A stretch of DNA of 64,000 nucleotides from an uncultured Actinomycetes bacterium. GTDB lineage: Bacteria > Actinomycetota > Thermoleophilia > Solirubrobacterales > Solirubrobacteraceae. The translations under genes and the position numbers were made by a program. The stretch is from positions 1 through 64,000 of the forward strand of contig CALAQT010000034.1 of the NCBI GenBank assembly GCA_937888775.1. The letters are read 5' to 3'. Positions 26,365 through 35,949 of the stretch are shown in pieces; the stretch's first letter is position 1, and every line of letters starts with the position of its first letter. The notes under the pieces were generated by a model. The model did not search any database. It saw nothing but the letters and a program-made list of their open reading frames with translations, and had not been told where the DNA came from.

Positions 26365-29270
26365 GTGCGTTGCGCCAGCTGCCCTACGAGATGCTGCCGC
26401 TGCTGCGCTCCTCAAACGGCCCGGTGTTTCTGCACCCCGACGACCGCAAGTACGGGGTGCTCGCCGTCGGCGGGCAGGGGTCGGGGAAGACCTCCGCGCT
26501 GCTGCGCCTGTACCTATCCGACATACGCGACCCCAACGCGTGTGTGATCGTGATGGACCCCAAGAGCGAACTCGCGCGGACCTGCCTGGAGCTCACACCG
26601 CCCGACTGCCCGAAGCGGGTGTGGTTTCTGGACCTGGGGCGCCCCCGCTTCGGGATGAGCCCGCTACGTCTCGCCGCTGGGAAGGGTCTCGCGGAGCAGG
26701 CCTCGGCGATCGCGGACAACATCGTGCAGGCGATCAGCGACACAGCCGAAGGCCAGGTGTTCCAGAGCTCGCGGCGCTACCTCTACCACGCCGTCATCGG
26801 AGCGCTGGCGCTCGCCCAAAAGCACGGTGGCCTGGCGATGTTCGAGGACGTTTTCGCACTGTTGCTCCCGGCGCGGGATGACCTGCGCGAGCAGGCGGTC
26901 AACGCGTGTCAGGAGTACGCCGATCTCGATCACACCACCGAGTTCTTCGCCCGTGTGCTCCCGGAGGAGCTCGACAACAACCGCTCCAACACCTACCAGC
27001 GCCTTGACCCGCCCCGCAACAAGATCGAGACGATCCTCGGCTCCCCGGCGCTGCGCAGGTTTTTCAGCAACCCGATCGATGTGCGTCTCGCGGACATCGT
27101 TCACGCGCGCGACATTTTGCTGATCGACGCGAACATGGCGGGGCTGGGCGAGGAGGCCGCGTTGGTGGCGATGCAGTTCTTCTCACAACAGCTCCACGCC
27201 TTCATGCAGGGTCAGATGCACCTGCCGTGGGAGCAGCGCGCACGCGTGTGTGCGATCTTCGAGGAGGCGGGTAAGCTCGCCAAGCGCAACCTCGTAAACC
27301 AGGCCGCGACGCATCGCGAGGCGCGCCTTGAGCTCTCGATCGGCCTGCAGTATCTGAGCCAGCTCGGCGCGGGCGCGGACTCCGCGTCGATCACCGACGA
27401 GATCCGCAAGGGAGTGACGAACCTCTTCCAGTCACGGTTCCTATTTCGGCTGGGTGAGCCCGAGGACGCCGAGGCCGCCACACGGATCGCGATGTCGGTC
27501 TACCAGACGATGATCCGCGCCGACCAGGACTCCCGGGAGCTGCTGCGCATCACCCCCGAGCAAGCCCTCTACCTACCGGTCTGGCATTGCGTCGCATCAT
27601 GGATCGCGGGCGGCGCGCGCGCCCCCAGCTTCATCGGACAGACCTACCCGTTCCCCCGCGTCAACGGGGGACCCTGGGCCGAGCACCACATGCGGCTGCT
27701 CGAGGAAGAAGTAGGGCCCTACCCCGAGACGCTGCCAAAGACCTACAAGCGCACGGGCAGCTCCGCCAGCACCAACGACGCCAACTCCACGCCGACCGCG
27801 CCAACCGCGCCAACCGCAAAAACCGACGAGACGCCCCCGGTCACGCACCCGGCGAAGGGCGAGCAATCGCCGCCCGTGCCCGCACAGGATCCCGCCGCGC
27901 CCGCGCCAGACCCGCCCCGCGCGAAGGCCGCCAAGCCGCCAGCCGGGAAAGCGAGCACGCCCGCTCCCGGTGGCGCTCCGGAGCGCCCCGACACGGCTGC
28001 CTCAAGCGAACGACCGGGCGTAGAACGAGAGCACGTCCAGCCGCTGATCCGTGAGGCCGGGGATCTCCCTGAGGTCAAGCGCAGCCCAGTACGCCGCGTG
28101 CTCGGAGCCAGCGCCGCGCCGGACGGGCCGCAGCGACTCTTCAGCGAGGACGGCGGCCCGGCGAGCATCCGCGAACTCGCCGCCTACGTCGACCCGCTGC
28201 TCGGCATCCGCGCCGTGGAGGAGCAGCCCCCCTCCACGCGGTTGCCGCGTCTTTACTCCGAGGACTACGCGATCCTCGCGCTGCTCGACCGTGTCGGGCT
28301 GGCGCTCCCCGGGATGCTGCGGCGCGCGGTGATGCCGAAGGTCGCTGAGCGAACGATGCGCGGCCGGCTGCACGACAAGCTGCACCGCCACGGCCTGATC
28401 GCCCGCTGGCCGATCGTGCTACGCGACACGCCCCGTGGATCCCTGCCGTACCTGTACTCGCTGACCAAGTTCGGGATGCAGGTCGCCCAGTCACGCCAGC
28501 CACCGGCGGTCCCTCCGTCCCGCGAGTTCCGCCAGCTCGAGGTCGAGAAAGCAGGCCCGCTCAGGCACAACCTGCACCTGCTCTCCTGGGTGATCGCCCT
28601 GCACGAGCAGCTCGGCGACTACGCGACCGACAAGTGGCGCACCCCGCGCTGGCCCGCCGGCACATGCACGGTCCCGCAGGCAGGTAACGGGCGCAACCGC
28701 CACCAGATCACGCTCAAGGACATCGTGCGCCCCAAGCACATCGGGATCTTCGACGTGCAAACCAGTGACTTCGGCCGCATCGAGCCAGACGCGATCTGCG
28801 AGATCCACATACCCGAGGAACGGCTCACGATCGACCTGTTCATCGAGCTGGACCTCACCGACCGCGCCTCATACAACATCGAGAAGTTCCGCCGCTACGA
28901 CGCCTTCCTCTGCGCATGGTGGACCGAGCACCGCCGCTACCGCCAACTCCGAACCCGCCCCGGGATCGTGTTCGTCTGCACCACCCCCGAGATGGCGATC
29001 GCCTACGCACGCGCAGCAGACCAGACGATGAAGGCAAGCATCGGCGTCACCGGCAGCCCAGCACAGGACCGCTACTACCCCGGACGCGACCACATCTTCT
29101 TCGCCACCGAGAGCGACCTGCACAACGGCGACCTCGCGGCGCTCGCGCTGCCACCACTGCCGCCCCAGCTGCGCGACGCGTTGGAGGGCACGAGCAATCT
29201 GCCGCTCAGCCGCGTACGGCTGTTCCCAGAGAAGCTACTCAGCGCGGCACGCCGGCGCGGCACGCCATGA
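26361..29270 (+). CDS. VirD4/TraG coupling ATPase fused to a replication-relaxation domain
   Basis: From GTG 26361 (GTGA overlap) the product is 969 residues. Residues 30-460 are a VirD4-type coupling ATPase: Walker A GGQGSGKT with Lys43, a VMDPKSELA block, Walker B VCAIFEEAG near 297, and RLGEPEDAEA near the end. A Pro/Ala-rich linker (about 470-600) leads to a second domain (about 625-969) that resembles the Replic_Relax family of plasmid replication-relaxation proteins (winged-helix LLDRVGLALPGMLRR, RLHDKLHRHGLIARW, then ELDLTDRASYNIEKFRRYDAF). Normally these are separate proteins. The fusion would join DNA recognition directly to the transfer motor. No N-terminal membrane helices are present. 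Confidence 0.85.
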   Translation: MSALRQLPYEMLPLLRSSNGPVFLHPDDRKYGVLAVGGQGSGKTSALLRLYLSDIRDPNACVIVMDPKSELARTCLELTPPDCPKRVWFLDLGRPRFGMSPLRLAAGKGLAEQASAIADNIVQAISDTAEGQVFQSSRRYLYHAVIGALALAQKHGGLAMFEDVFALLLPARDDLREQAVNACQEYADLDHTTEFFARVLPEELDNNRSNTYQRLDPPRNKIETILGSPALRRFFSNPIDVRLADIVHARDILLIDANMAGLGEEAALVAMQFFSQQLHAFMQGQMHLPWEQRARVCAIFEEAGKLAKRNLVNQAATHREARLELSIGLQYLSQLGAGADSASITDEIRKGVTNLFQSRFLFRLGEPEDAEAATRIAMSVYQTMIRADQDSRELLRITPEQALYLPVWHCVASWIAGGARAPSFIGQTYPFPRVNGGPWAEHHMRLLEEEVGPYPETLPKTYKRTGSSASTNDANSTPTAPTAPTAKTDETPPVTHPAKGEQSPPVPAQDPAAPAPDPPRAKAAKPPAGKASTPAPGGAPERPDTAASSERPGVEREHVQPLIREAGDLPEVKRSPVRRVLGASAAPDGPQRLFSEDGGPASIRELAAYVDPLLGIRAVEEQPPSTRLPRLYSEDYAILALLDRVGLALPGMLRRAVMPKVAERTMRGRLHDKLHRHGLIARWPIVLRDTPRGSLPYLYSLTKFGMQVAQSRQPPAVPPSREFRQLEVEKAGPLRHNLHLLSWVIALHEQLGDYATDKWRTPRWPAGTCTVPQAGNGRNRHQITLKDIVRPKHIGIFDVQTSDFGRIEPDAICEIHIPEERLTIDLFIELDLTDRASYNIEKFRRYDAFLCAWWTEHRRYRQLRTRPGIVFVCTTPEMAIAYARAADQTMKASIGVTGSPAQDRYYPGRDHIFFATESDLHNGDLAALALPPLPPQLRDALEGTSNLPLSRVRLFPEKLLSAARRRGTP

Positions 29271-29304
29271 GTCTGATCCGCCGGGGACGTGCAAGGATCC
29301 ATAT

Positions 29305-30033
29305 GTGCATCAGCTTGCGGGTCTGCACCCTCGCCGCACGCGAGCCGTTGGGCTGGTCCTCGGCGTCGCGGCTCTGGTGGCGCTCGGACTGCCGCTCCTT
29401 GCTGCTGGAGCTGTGCACGCGCCTCGCCACGTCGATGCCCATCAACGAGTGCCGGCACACAAGGCTGGTCTGTGCCGTGTCCCGCGGCTGACGGGTCTCG
29501 TGCTGTCGCTGGCTCGCGAACGATCCGCGAAGGCGGGCTGCAGAATTCGGCTCGCGGGCGCGCACGTCCAGGTCCCCAGCCTTCAGACCATCCGTAGGCA
29601 GGCCCCTCGCGTGGGCCGGCGCGGGCGGGTCGTCACAGTGTGGGTCAATCCCGTGTGCAGTGGTTCGGCGGCAGCCGGACCGGGGATCAGCGAGCCGTTG
29701 ATCACCGCGGGCCCCACGGAGCTGATCAGCGGCCTGTACATCGTCGGTGGACCGCTCAGGCTGTGGTCGGAACCGCGCTGCACGCCCCGCCCGGGGGAAT
29801 CCGGAGCCGGAACCGTCACGGTCCGAGACCCGGCCAACGGGTCGATCGTGGCCTCTCAAACCGTCACACGCGGGCATCTTGCAACGATCCCTCTGGCCCC
29901 CGGCACCTACACGATCCAAGGCACGTTTGGCAACGCGACTATCAACGGCCAGCCGGGAGAACCGTTCCCCACCACCGTTGAAATCCAGGCCGGAAAGACG
30001 GTCCGCCAGGACGTATTTCTGAACGTGCCCTAG
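29305..30033 (+). CDS. Secreted PASTA-like protein
   Basis: From GTG 29305 the 242-residue protein has a signal segment (AVGLVLGVAALVALGLPLLAA), then a PASTA-like repeat (VPRLTGLVLSLARERSAKAGC), and a C-terminal carboxypeptidase-regulatory-like beta domain (GTVTVRDPANGSIV, then PLAPGTYTIQGTF). An ATG at 29267 overlapping the VirD4 stop opens a different frame, so the 5' end is uncertain. It probably acts at the cell wall at the end of the transfer operon. Confidence 0.6.
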   Translation: MHQLAGLHPRRTRAVGLVLGVAALVALGLPLLAAGAVHAPRHVDAHQRVPAHKAGLCRVPRLTGLVLSLARERSAKAGCRIRLAGAHVQVPSLQTIRRQAPRVGRRGRVVTVWVNPVCSGSAAAGPGISEPLITAGPTELISGLYIVGGPLRLWSEPRCTPRPGESGAGTVTVRDPANGSIVASQTVTRGHLATIPLAPGTYTIQGTFGNATINGQPGEPFPTTVEIQAGKTVRQDVFLNVP

Positions 30034-30595
30034 GCAGGTGGCTGGGCCATTCTCAAGAGGACGCTCGCCGTCGTGGCGCGGTCGACAGCGATGCGCCTCT
30101 CCGTGCGCTGGCCTCTCACACCCGATAGCCCGAGTGGCTCGTGCGCCGACCGAGCCTAGGCGCGGTGCGCCGCCGGAAGCAACGCACCCACACCGGAGAA
30201 CGAAGAGATCGGAGCCGGGGGGATGCGACCGCTTCTACTTCGCCTGGCGCAAGCAGGCGCTGCGCCGATCCGGTACGTGAGCTTGGACGTCGTCCCGAGC
30301 ATGCGTCTCGTCTCGGTCGGACGACATGCCTGCTTTTGGCGAATCTCGCGACTGCGTGTGCGGACGCGGTCGCGTCCTGCTCTTGTGATTCCGCGGGTAT
30401 CGGGACGCTCGACTCCCCGGGTGCCCCACGACGATCACAAACGCATAGCACCGGTCCGCCGGTTGGCATGCTGGCGCCTCTCTCGTTGCCAATAGCCGTT
30501 GCCAGCTCGACGGCGGAACCAAAAGGAAAGCAGTCGTGCGTCGGACCGATCGCGTCCGCTCGCCTGAGGTCTGGGTCAGCAATTGAGGACGGTGC
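30034..30595. other. No supported gene
   Basis: Several Arg/Ser-rich frames exist on both strands, one from ATG 30223 with a weak GGGGGG leader, but none looks protein-like. The stretch separates the rightward transfer operon from the leftward AbiE operon, so it should contain terminators for both; no clear hairpin with a T run was found. Confidence 0.4.
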
Positions 30596-31477
30596 TCAGC
30601 TGCCGCGCAGGCCGGGTACGAGAATGCGGGTCACTGCCACCTCAAGGAGGGCGGGGTTGAAGCGGTCGCGCTGGTCGCGCAGGTACATGATCTCGGCCCA
30701 CTGGGCCCCGTCGAGCTGGGGCTTGGCCAAGAGGTCGGTGATCAGTGCGTCGATGTTGGGAAAGGCGGCGTAGACGTCGGGCTGCAGCTGACTCATGGCC
30801 GCGAGCTTGCCGTCGAGCACCTCGCGGGCGCGGGCGTAGTCGAGCTCGATCAGTCGACCGTTGCCGGGGCGGGATACGATGGCGATGTAGGCGAGGTCGG
30901 CGTAGTGCTTGACTTGGCGGTGGGCGCACCAGCCGAGGATCTTCTCCGCGAGGGTCTCGTGTGGATCCATGATCCACACAGCCGGATCGTCGTCCCAGAT
31001 GGCGAGGTCGTAGGGGAGCTTGAATGGGACCTCGAGGCCGTCGACGAGCATCCCGCGAAACGACACGTCGGCCTTGAAGCTGCGGTCGTCTTCGTTGGGC
31101 ATCAGCGACGTGAAGACGGGCGTAAAGCGGACCGGCGCGGACTTCCACGCGGTGCCGCCCTGGTCGTGCGGGACGAGGTCGGCGGGCGCGATCTCGAGCT
31201 CGTCGTCGCTGTAGGCGAGCTTTGTCTTCATCGCCGTGGGCGGGCTGATCGTGTCGGACGAGGTCGAGAAGTCTGCGTCGTAGACGGTAAAGCGAGGGCT
31301 GTCGAAGCACCGCAGTCCCATCGAGCCGGCGAGGACGCTGCGCGCCGAAAAGAAGTCCTGGTTCTTGAGGTTGAGGACCTCGACGACGCGGACGAGGTCG
31401 CGGATCAGCACCGGCGCGGGGATCCCGTGCTTCTCGGCGGCCGCGGCGATTGCGCGGTCGTTCGGGTAGTCGATCAC
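30596..31477 (-). CDS. abiEii: AbiEii-type nucleotidyltransferase toxin
   Basis: The 293-residue toxin of a type IV toxin-antitoxin/abortive-infection pair belongs to the DNA-polymerase-beta-like nucleotidyltransferases. It shows the GS motif plus acidic pair (LAGSMGLRCF then VYDADFS) and the later AEKILGWCAHRQVKHYADL helix typical of AbiEii. GTG 31477 overlaps the antitoxin stop by four bases (GTGA); ATG 31501 is an alternative. It is the downstream gene of the pair, as usual. Confidence 0.85.
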   Translation of the reverse strand: MIDYPNDRAIAAAAEKHGIPAPVLIRDLVRVVEVLNLKNQDFFSARSVLAGSMGLRCFDSPRFTVYDADFSTSSDTISPPTAMKTKLAYSDDELEIAPADLVPHDQGGTAWKSAPVRFTPVFTSLMPNEDDRSFKADVSFRGMLVDGLEVPFKLPYDLAIWDDDPAVWIMDPHETLAEKILGWCAHRQVKHYADLAYIAIVSRPGNGRLIELDYARAREVLDGKLAAMSQLQPDVYAAFPNIDALITDLLAKPQLDGAQWAEIMYLRDQRDRFNPALLEVAVTRILVPGLRGS

Positions 31478-32367
31478 GGCGTCGCGGCCGCAGCGATCCA
31501 CCCGCGCAGGTGATCCTCGGGGACGTTTAGCAGGACGCCGGTGTCGCGGTCTCGCGTGATCTGCTCCGGGCTCAGCTCGAAGCTGTTGCTGCGGTCAAGC
31601 GGCGTGCTGGCGCCACGGCCGCTGAGGTTCGGGAAGTTGCGCTTGGCCACCGCGTCGAGACCGAGCAGGCGCAGCAGCAGCGCGCAGCGGCGCTCCATGC
31701 TGCGCCCGCGTCGAGCGCAGATCGCGCACACCAGATCCCAATCGGCGTCGGATTGGCGTGCCCGTGCCCAGCAGCCGACGACCGTTTCCAGGCCGGCCGC
31801 GAGATCGGGGCGCGAAAGGCTGTCGGCGAGCGCGCGCTCCATCGTGGCTCGCCAGATGAACTCCTTGGTGTCGGCAAGCGCGCGCACCCGTGTCAGCTCC
31901 CGGTCGCGATCGACCGGCCAGTTGCGTGGGCTCAGGCGAACGAGCTGCAGCGTCCCATCGGGAAGCGCGACGCTGGTCACATCGAATGTGCCGTCCTGGC
32001 GGATGGCGGCGTAGATCGTGGTGGAGTGCAGGTCGGTCAAGCGGTAGTCGATCAGCGCGGTCAGATAGCTGATGAAGTAGTCGCCGCGGGCGCCGAGGAT
32101 CAGCGCGGCGATGAGCTCGGCGGGAGCGGCCTGGGTTGCGGAGAAGGTGCCGCGGGGGGCGACGACGTAGCGGCCGCGACCGACGCGATAGAGCAGCTGG
32201 CTGTCGGCCATGCTCTCCAGCAGAGCGTTGGGATCCTTGGTCCACTGCGACAGCCAGGCGCGGTCTTCCGCGACGCTGATCGAGCGCCGGCGCGAGTCGG
32301 CGAGCGCCTCGAGCACGCGGGCCGCGATCGGGCCGGCCGCGCGCACCGCTTTGTCTCCGACATTCAT
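31474..32367 (-). CDS. abiEi: AbiEi antitoxin / transcription regulator
   Basis: The 297-residue partner of the toxin has an N-terminal winged-helix region (RVLEALADSRRRSISVAEDRAWLSQW, quoted as RVLEALADS and ISVAEDRAWL) and a C-terminal antitoxin domain with YFISYLTALIDYRLTDLHST, the pattern of AbiEi_4-type proteins. Known AbiEi proteins bind inverted repeats in their own promoter; matching repeats lie directly upstream at 32368-32478. Confidence 0.8.
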   Translation of the reverse strand: MNVGDKAVRAAGPIAARVLEALADSRRRSISVAEDRAWLSQWTKDPNALLESMADSQLLYRVGRGRYVVAPRGTFSATQAAPAELIAALILGARGDYFISYLTALIDYRLTDLHSTTIYAAIRQDGTFDVTSVALPDGTLQLVRLSPRNWPVDRDRELTRVRALADTKEFIWRATMERALADSLSRPDLAAGLETVVGCWARARQSDADWDLVCAICARRGRSMERRCALLLRLLGLDAVAKRNFPNLSGRGASTPLDRSNSFELSPEQITRDRDTGVLLNVPEDHLRGWIAAAATP

Positions 32368-32478
32368 GGTGTGATCTTATCATGATTATCGACTCCAGGA
32401 GTGGATATTCATGATAGATCGTCTCCCGTGGTGTGATCTCTTAATGATTATCGGGCAGAGAGGTCGATAATCATGATC
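32368..32478. promoter_or_regulatory. AbiE promoter with repeated operator sites
   Basis: Two 24-base direct copies (32368-32391 and 32430-32453, 20 of 24 identical, core ATGATTATCG) and an inverted copy (GTCGATAATCATGAT at 32463-32477) lie just upstream of abiEi. The region is far more AT-rich than the surroundings. It fits autorepression by the AbiEi winged helix. Confidence 0.7.
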
Positions 32479-32577
32479 TCATCGCACCGCTCGCTTGGGC
32501 CTGAGCATCCGAGGCGGATCGTGGCGCGACCACCTCCCCACCGCCCGGTGGGCGGCGGCGGAGAGCGGGTGGGGCGT

Positions 32578-34089
32578 TCACAGAAGCGTGTGGGGCGGCG
32601 GCGGGCCGAGCGCAAGCTGGCGCACGATGCTTGCGCGCTGCCAGGGTGCGAACTCTTCACGTTTGGATGGCTCGCAGTGCTCCGTGGTCAGGTGAACGCC
32701 GGGGAGGCGCTCGACGGGGGTCGCGGCCATCGTCCGGTCGATGACAGCGACCGCGGCGGGGAACAACTGCTCGAGCAGGGCGCTCGGGTCGGCGTGGTAG
32801 CGGCCACTGAGCACCGACGTCATCCCCCAGGCGTCGCGGCCGCCCAGCCGGTCCATCCAACCGGCGAGCTGTTCTCCGTCGGTGTGCGGGAAGCTCACCA
32901 TCGTTGCTTGCCGACCCACCCCGGGGGTACTGACGCTAAGCGGGGCGGGAGCCGCGGCGTGCACCGCGTTGCGCAGCCGACCGAGAACCCGAACGACGGT
33001 CGTATTCCACCCCTCTGGCGCAAACACCTCGGCCAGAGCGGGCTCGGCGGCGACCGCCGCCTCGAGCCATGTTGGGTTCTGCCAGCCCGCGGAGAACGTG
33101 CGGTTGGCCGGCAGCTGGAGGGTCAGGTGCGCGATCCGGGCGGACACGTCGAGCCCGCCCATCAGCGTAATCAGCACGACGTCGAGGTTGGAGAGCGCAA
33201 GCTCAGCCGTGTCGTTGTGCTGGGGTTGGTTGAGGGCACGGTGTACGGCGTCGCGCGCCTCCAGCGCACGCTGCACCCGGGTGAACGCCGACTGAGAGAG
33301 ATAGGCGAGGCTGGTGTCATCCCCGGCGTGCTGGCGGCACGCGGCAAACCACCGCCACCCTGCGGGGAGCAGGCTGCGGGTGGCGATCCAATAGAAGAGG
33401 CCCCGGTTCACGCTCGAGACAGCGTGGCCGTCGAGCGATCGGTAGGTATCGAAGACGCCCTGCGTGCGCAGGTAGAGCGCGACGACCGCCAGGGCGTCCT
33501 CCGGACCGGCGACGAGAACGCCCGAGGAGAGATCCCATGTGACGGCGTGCAGGTACGGCCGACTGGTGATGAACAGATCCGCGCCGGCGGCGAACGCCGC
33601 CCGGATCGCGATCGCGTCAGCTCGCCGGCGCTGCGCCGCCTGCTCGGGCGTGCCCTCGGCGTACGCCGGATTGGTCGCGTCGCTCTCAGCGGCGCGGACG
33701 TGGTCGCCGAGGAACGCCGATTGCATGATGTGCTGCCCGTCAGAGCGGACCACCGGATAGGAGAATCCGTCGTCGCTCGGGGCGTCGACCACGAGCCACC
33801 CGGGGACCGAGTCCCCGATCGGGCTGGTGTGGCGCGGGGTGCCCGCAGGTGGCCCGGCGTCCGCGTAGAGGAGCGTGGTGATGAAGTCGTGTGACAGCAG
33901 ACCGACGAGCAGCCCGAGCTCGTCGTCGAGATCGTCGGTGGCCTGGTCGGCGATCTCGTGGTCGATCGCGACGATCAGCGTCCGGAGCGGGGGCCGCTCT
34001 GAGAACACCGTGTTCGGCGTCTTCACGTCGACCGACGGCCAGATCGGGTCGATCGGAAGACGGAGGTTCGAGGGACGGAAGTGGAGCAT
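32578..34089 (-). CDS. Hypothetical 503-aa protein
   Basis: A long frame with normal amino-acid composition and no membrane helix or recognised motif. The N-terminal half contains FITTLLYADAG and an ITSRPYLHAVTWDL segment; the C-terminal half is alpha/beta. It lies upstream of abiEi on the same strand but is separated from it by the operator region, so it is a separate cargo gene. Position in a defence cluster suggests a conflict role, but nothing in the sequence proves one. Confidence 0.65.
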   Translation of the reverse strand: MLHFRPSNLRLPIDPIWPSVDVKTPNTVFSERPPLRTLIVAIDHEIADQATDDLDDELGLLVGLLSHDFITTLLYADAGPPAGTPRHTSPIGDSVPGWLVVDAPSDDGFSYPVVRSDGQHIMQSAFLGDHVRAAESDATNPAYAEGTPEQAAQRRRADAIAIRAAFAAGADLFITSRPYLHAVTWDLSSGVLVAGPEDALAVVALYLRTQGVFDTYRSLDGHAVSSVNRGLFYWIATRSLLPAGWRWFAACRQHAGDDTSLAYLSQSAFTRVQRALEARDAVHRALNQPQHNDTAELALSNLDVVLITLMGGLDVSARIAHLTLQLPANRTFSAGWQNPTWLEAAVAAEPALAEVFAPEGWNTTVVRVLGRLRNAVHAAAPAPLSVSTPGVGRQATMVSFPHTDGEQLAGWMDRLGGRDAWGMTSVLSGRYHADPSALLEQLFPAAVAVIDRTMAATPVERLPGVHLTTEHCEPSKREEFAPWQRASIVRQLALGPPPPHTLL

Positions 34090-34196
34090 GGGAACGTGAG
34101 GCGCGGCAGCGACGGTATCCCCGGCGGCCGACGGTGGCGATCCGGCATGACGATCGCGCCCGGACGATCATGGCGCGGGCGTAGACTCGCGCGGTG

Positions 34197-34508
34197 ATGG
34201 CAGACCAATGGGCTGAGCTGCTCGTCAACGCACCGGATCGGCGGACCGCCGAGACGTTCGCCGTGCGTCTCGCGGAGCTACTGCCCACGCTCGAGGTGCT
34301 GATGGGAACCGGGCCGGACGTTCCCGTCTCGGCTCCGGCGCCCCCGCGATATGTCGTCTGGGCGCTGGTGCGCGACGTCGGCGGCACGCCCGCGCCGCGC
34401 GCGGCCACGCGCGCGGCGGTGGACAGGGCTTTGACCGAACTCGATGTCACGCTCGACGCCGGACCGGCGGCCGAGGCGCTCGACATGACCGTCGTCTTCC
34501 TTGCCTGA
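34197..34508 (+). CDS. Small acidic protein upstream of the nuclease toxin
   Basis: ATG 34197 (or GTG 34194) opens 103 residues, rich in Ala, Leu and acidic residues (AETFAVRLAELLPTLEVL; AVDRALTELDVTLDAG). No family is recognised. It ends 49 bases before the toxin-like gene on the same strand, so it could be an immunity partner; that is inference from position. Confidence 0.55.
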   Translation: MADQWAELLVNAPDRRTAETFAVRLAELLPTLEVLMGTGPDVPVSAPAPPRYVVWALVRDVGGTPAPRAATRAAVDRALTELDVTLDAGPAAEALDMTVVFLA

Positions 34509-34557
34509 GCCCCAGCGGCCGTCGGTCGGGTGTGGCGCAGTGCGGGACGATCCAGCC

Positions 34558-35131
34558 ATGGACGATCGTGAATCGCTCGAACCGTGGCTACGCGATGCCG
34601 TCCGCGCCGAGCTGAGCGGGCTGCGCGAGGTGTTCACCGGGGACGTCGCGTCATTGGACGCAGCCGACGGGGCAGCGCGAGCTGCGGCGGCGCACAGCGC
34701 CCTGGCCGCGATTCGCCGGCGCGATGCGGGCCGAGTCGGGCGTCTCGGGGAACGGATCGCGCGGGTTCGCTCGGGCAAGCCGCGCGTGCCGTCGTTGAGC
34801 GGCTCGGCGCGCTACCGCATCCCCTGACATCCTCACCGACACTGAGCTGCTCGAGGTCAAGAACGTCGCCCGGCTCCGCCTGACCGCCCAGCTTCGCGAC
34901 TTCCTGGCCTACGCCGAGAGCACCGGGAGGACATTCATACTGTTGACCCGCTTCGATACCGTGCTGGCACCCGATCTCCAGCGCCTGGTCGACGACGGTC
35001 GGATCGTCCACCGGCACTTCCCCGGGCTGCTCTCGGCAAATGGGCGGGCGTTCCTGCGGCGGCTGATCGAGTCGACGCTGGAGCTGGGCACCGCCGCTGA
35101 GGCCACTTCGACAGTCGAGCCCCAAGGCTGA
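34558..35131 (+). CDS. Putative restriction-endonuclease-fold toxin, split by a +1 frameshift
   Basis: The first frame (ATG 34558) runs 89 codons to TGA 34825-34827, ending SGSARYRIP. The next frame continues without a break in the domain: DILTDTELLEVKNVARLRL, TAQLRDFLAYAESTGRTFIL, to TGA 35131. The joined RYRIPD...EVKNV...QLRD pattern is that of Tox-REase-type nuclease toxin domains, with the ExK of EVKN as catalytic pair. The shift site reads ATC CCC TGA, with four C's, and skipping one C restores the frame. It could be a pseudogene, a sequencing error, or programmed +1 frameshifting on CCC-UGA. Confidence 0.75.
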
Positions 35132-35949
35132 TCCGCCGCCGACGGGAGAGGGCAGCCGGCCACCGGTGCCTAAGGCCGGCGCCTGCGCGCATTGGACACT
35201 CGTCGCTTGGTCGCGTGCCATCCGCGTGTCCGGCAACGGCGGCGGCGACGACGACGCCGCCGCCAGCATGGCGATGGCGACCATCACCAGCACCAGCACC
35301 AGCACGGCACCAGCGGCGCGACGATCACCGTCACCAGCATGCCGATGGCGATGGCGACCATCACCACTGCCAGCACGGCACCGGAGCGATGATCACCATC
35401 ACCACCACGAGGACCAGTAGCAGTTCCACCACCAGCGCACGGTCGGCGGCACGATCATCATCGCCGCCATCCGCAGCATGATCATGGCGGCCATGACGCT
35501 GGTGATGATCATGACGACGAGGCGATGATGACGACGACCGCGACGACGAGCACCACGACGAGCAGGACCGCGAACACAACGGCGAGCGCCACGACGAACA
35601 CGAGGGCGAGGTGCGCGAGGGCAACGTCGGCATCGACGTCGACGGCGCGTCGACGTCCGCGAGGGACATGAACTGGTTGCCGAGCGCATCGTGACGCGGA
35701 GGGATGACCTGCTCGGTCTCGCCAGCGACCGCGTTCCTCCGGTCTGGAGGATTACGGTCCAGTCGTGGCGGTGGCTGCGAAGGACCTGGTCGTTGCCGAC
35801 CTGGTGCGCGCGTGAATCCGGCGACGGTCAGGCGGTCAACGAACAGAGAAGGCGGTTGCCGGGCCACCTCACGCGCTCGATCTCCGTCGGCGGCGCGCAT
35901 GTCCATCCGGACACGTCGGGGAGATCCGGTGTCCCGCCGCCGAGCTACC
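35132..35949. other. Low-complexity GAC/CAC/ATC-rich tract, no supported gene
   Basis: Bases about 35235-35650 are built of degenerate triplets (CACCAGCACCAGCACCAGCA-type runs, then GACGACGAGG-type runs on the right). In plus frames this gives His/Asp runs, in minus frames Val/Leu or Ser/Arg runs. None has a credible start, so the tract is probably repeat-expanded spacer DNA. Confidence 0.45.

Noticed and set aside
30223..30495. 90-codon frame starting at ATG 30223
   Set aside because: It is Arg/Val-rich with no motif, and the G-run before it is not a normal ribosome site.
32473..33894. Plus-strand frame of 473 codons opposite the 503-aa gene
   Set aside because: Arg/Gly/Val-rich shadow typical of high-GC DNA. 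The minus frame has balanced composition and secondary-structure-like patterns.
35235..35420. Possible CRISPR or short tandem array in the CAC/GAC tract
   Set aside because: There are no fixed-length repeats with unique spacers; units are degenerate triplets and no cas gene is near.
35361..35906. Minus-strand 181-codon frame over the triplet tract
   Set aside because: The residues are Ser/Arg/Cys runs dictated by the simple repeat.
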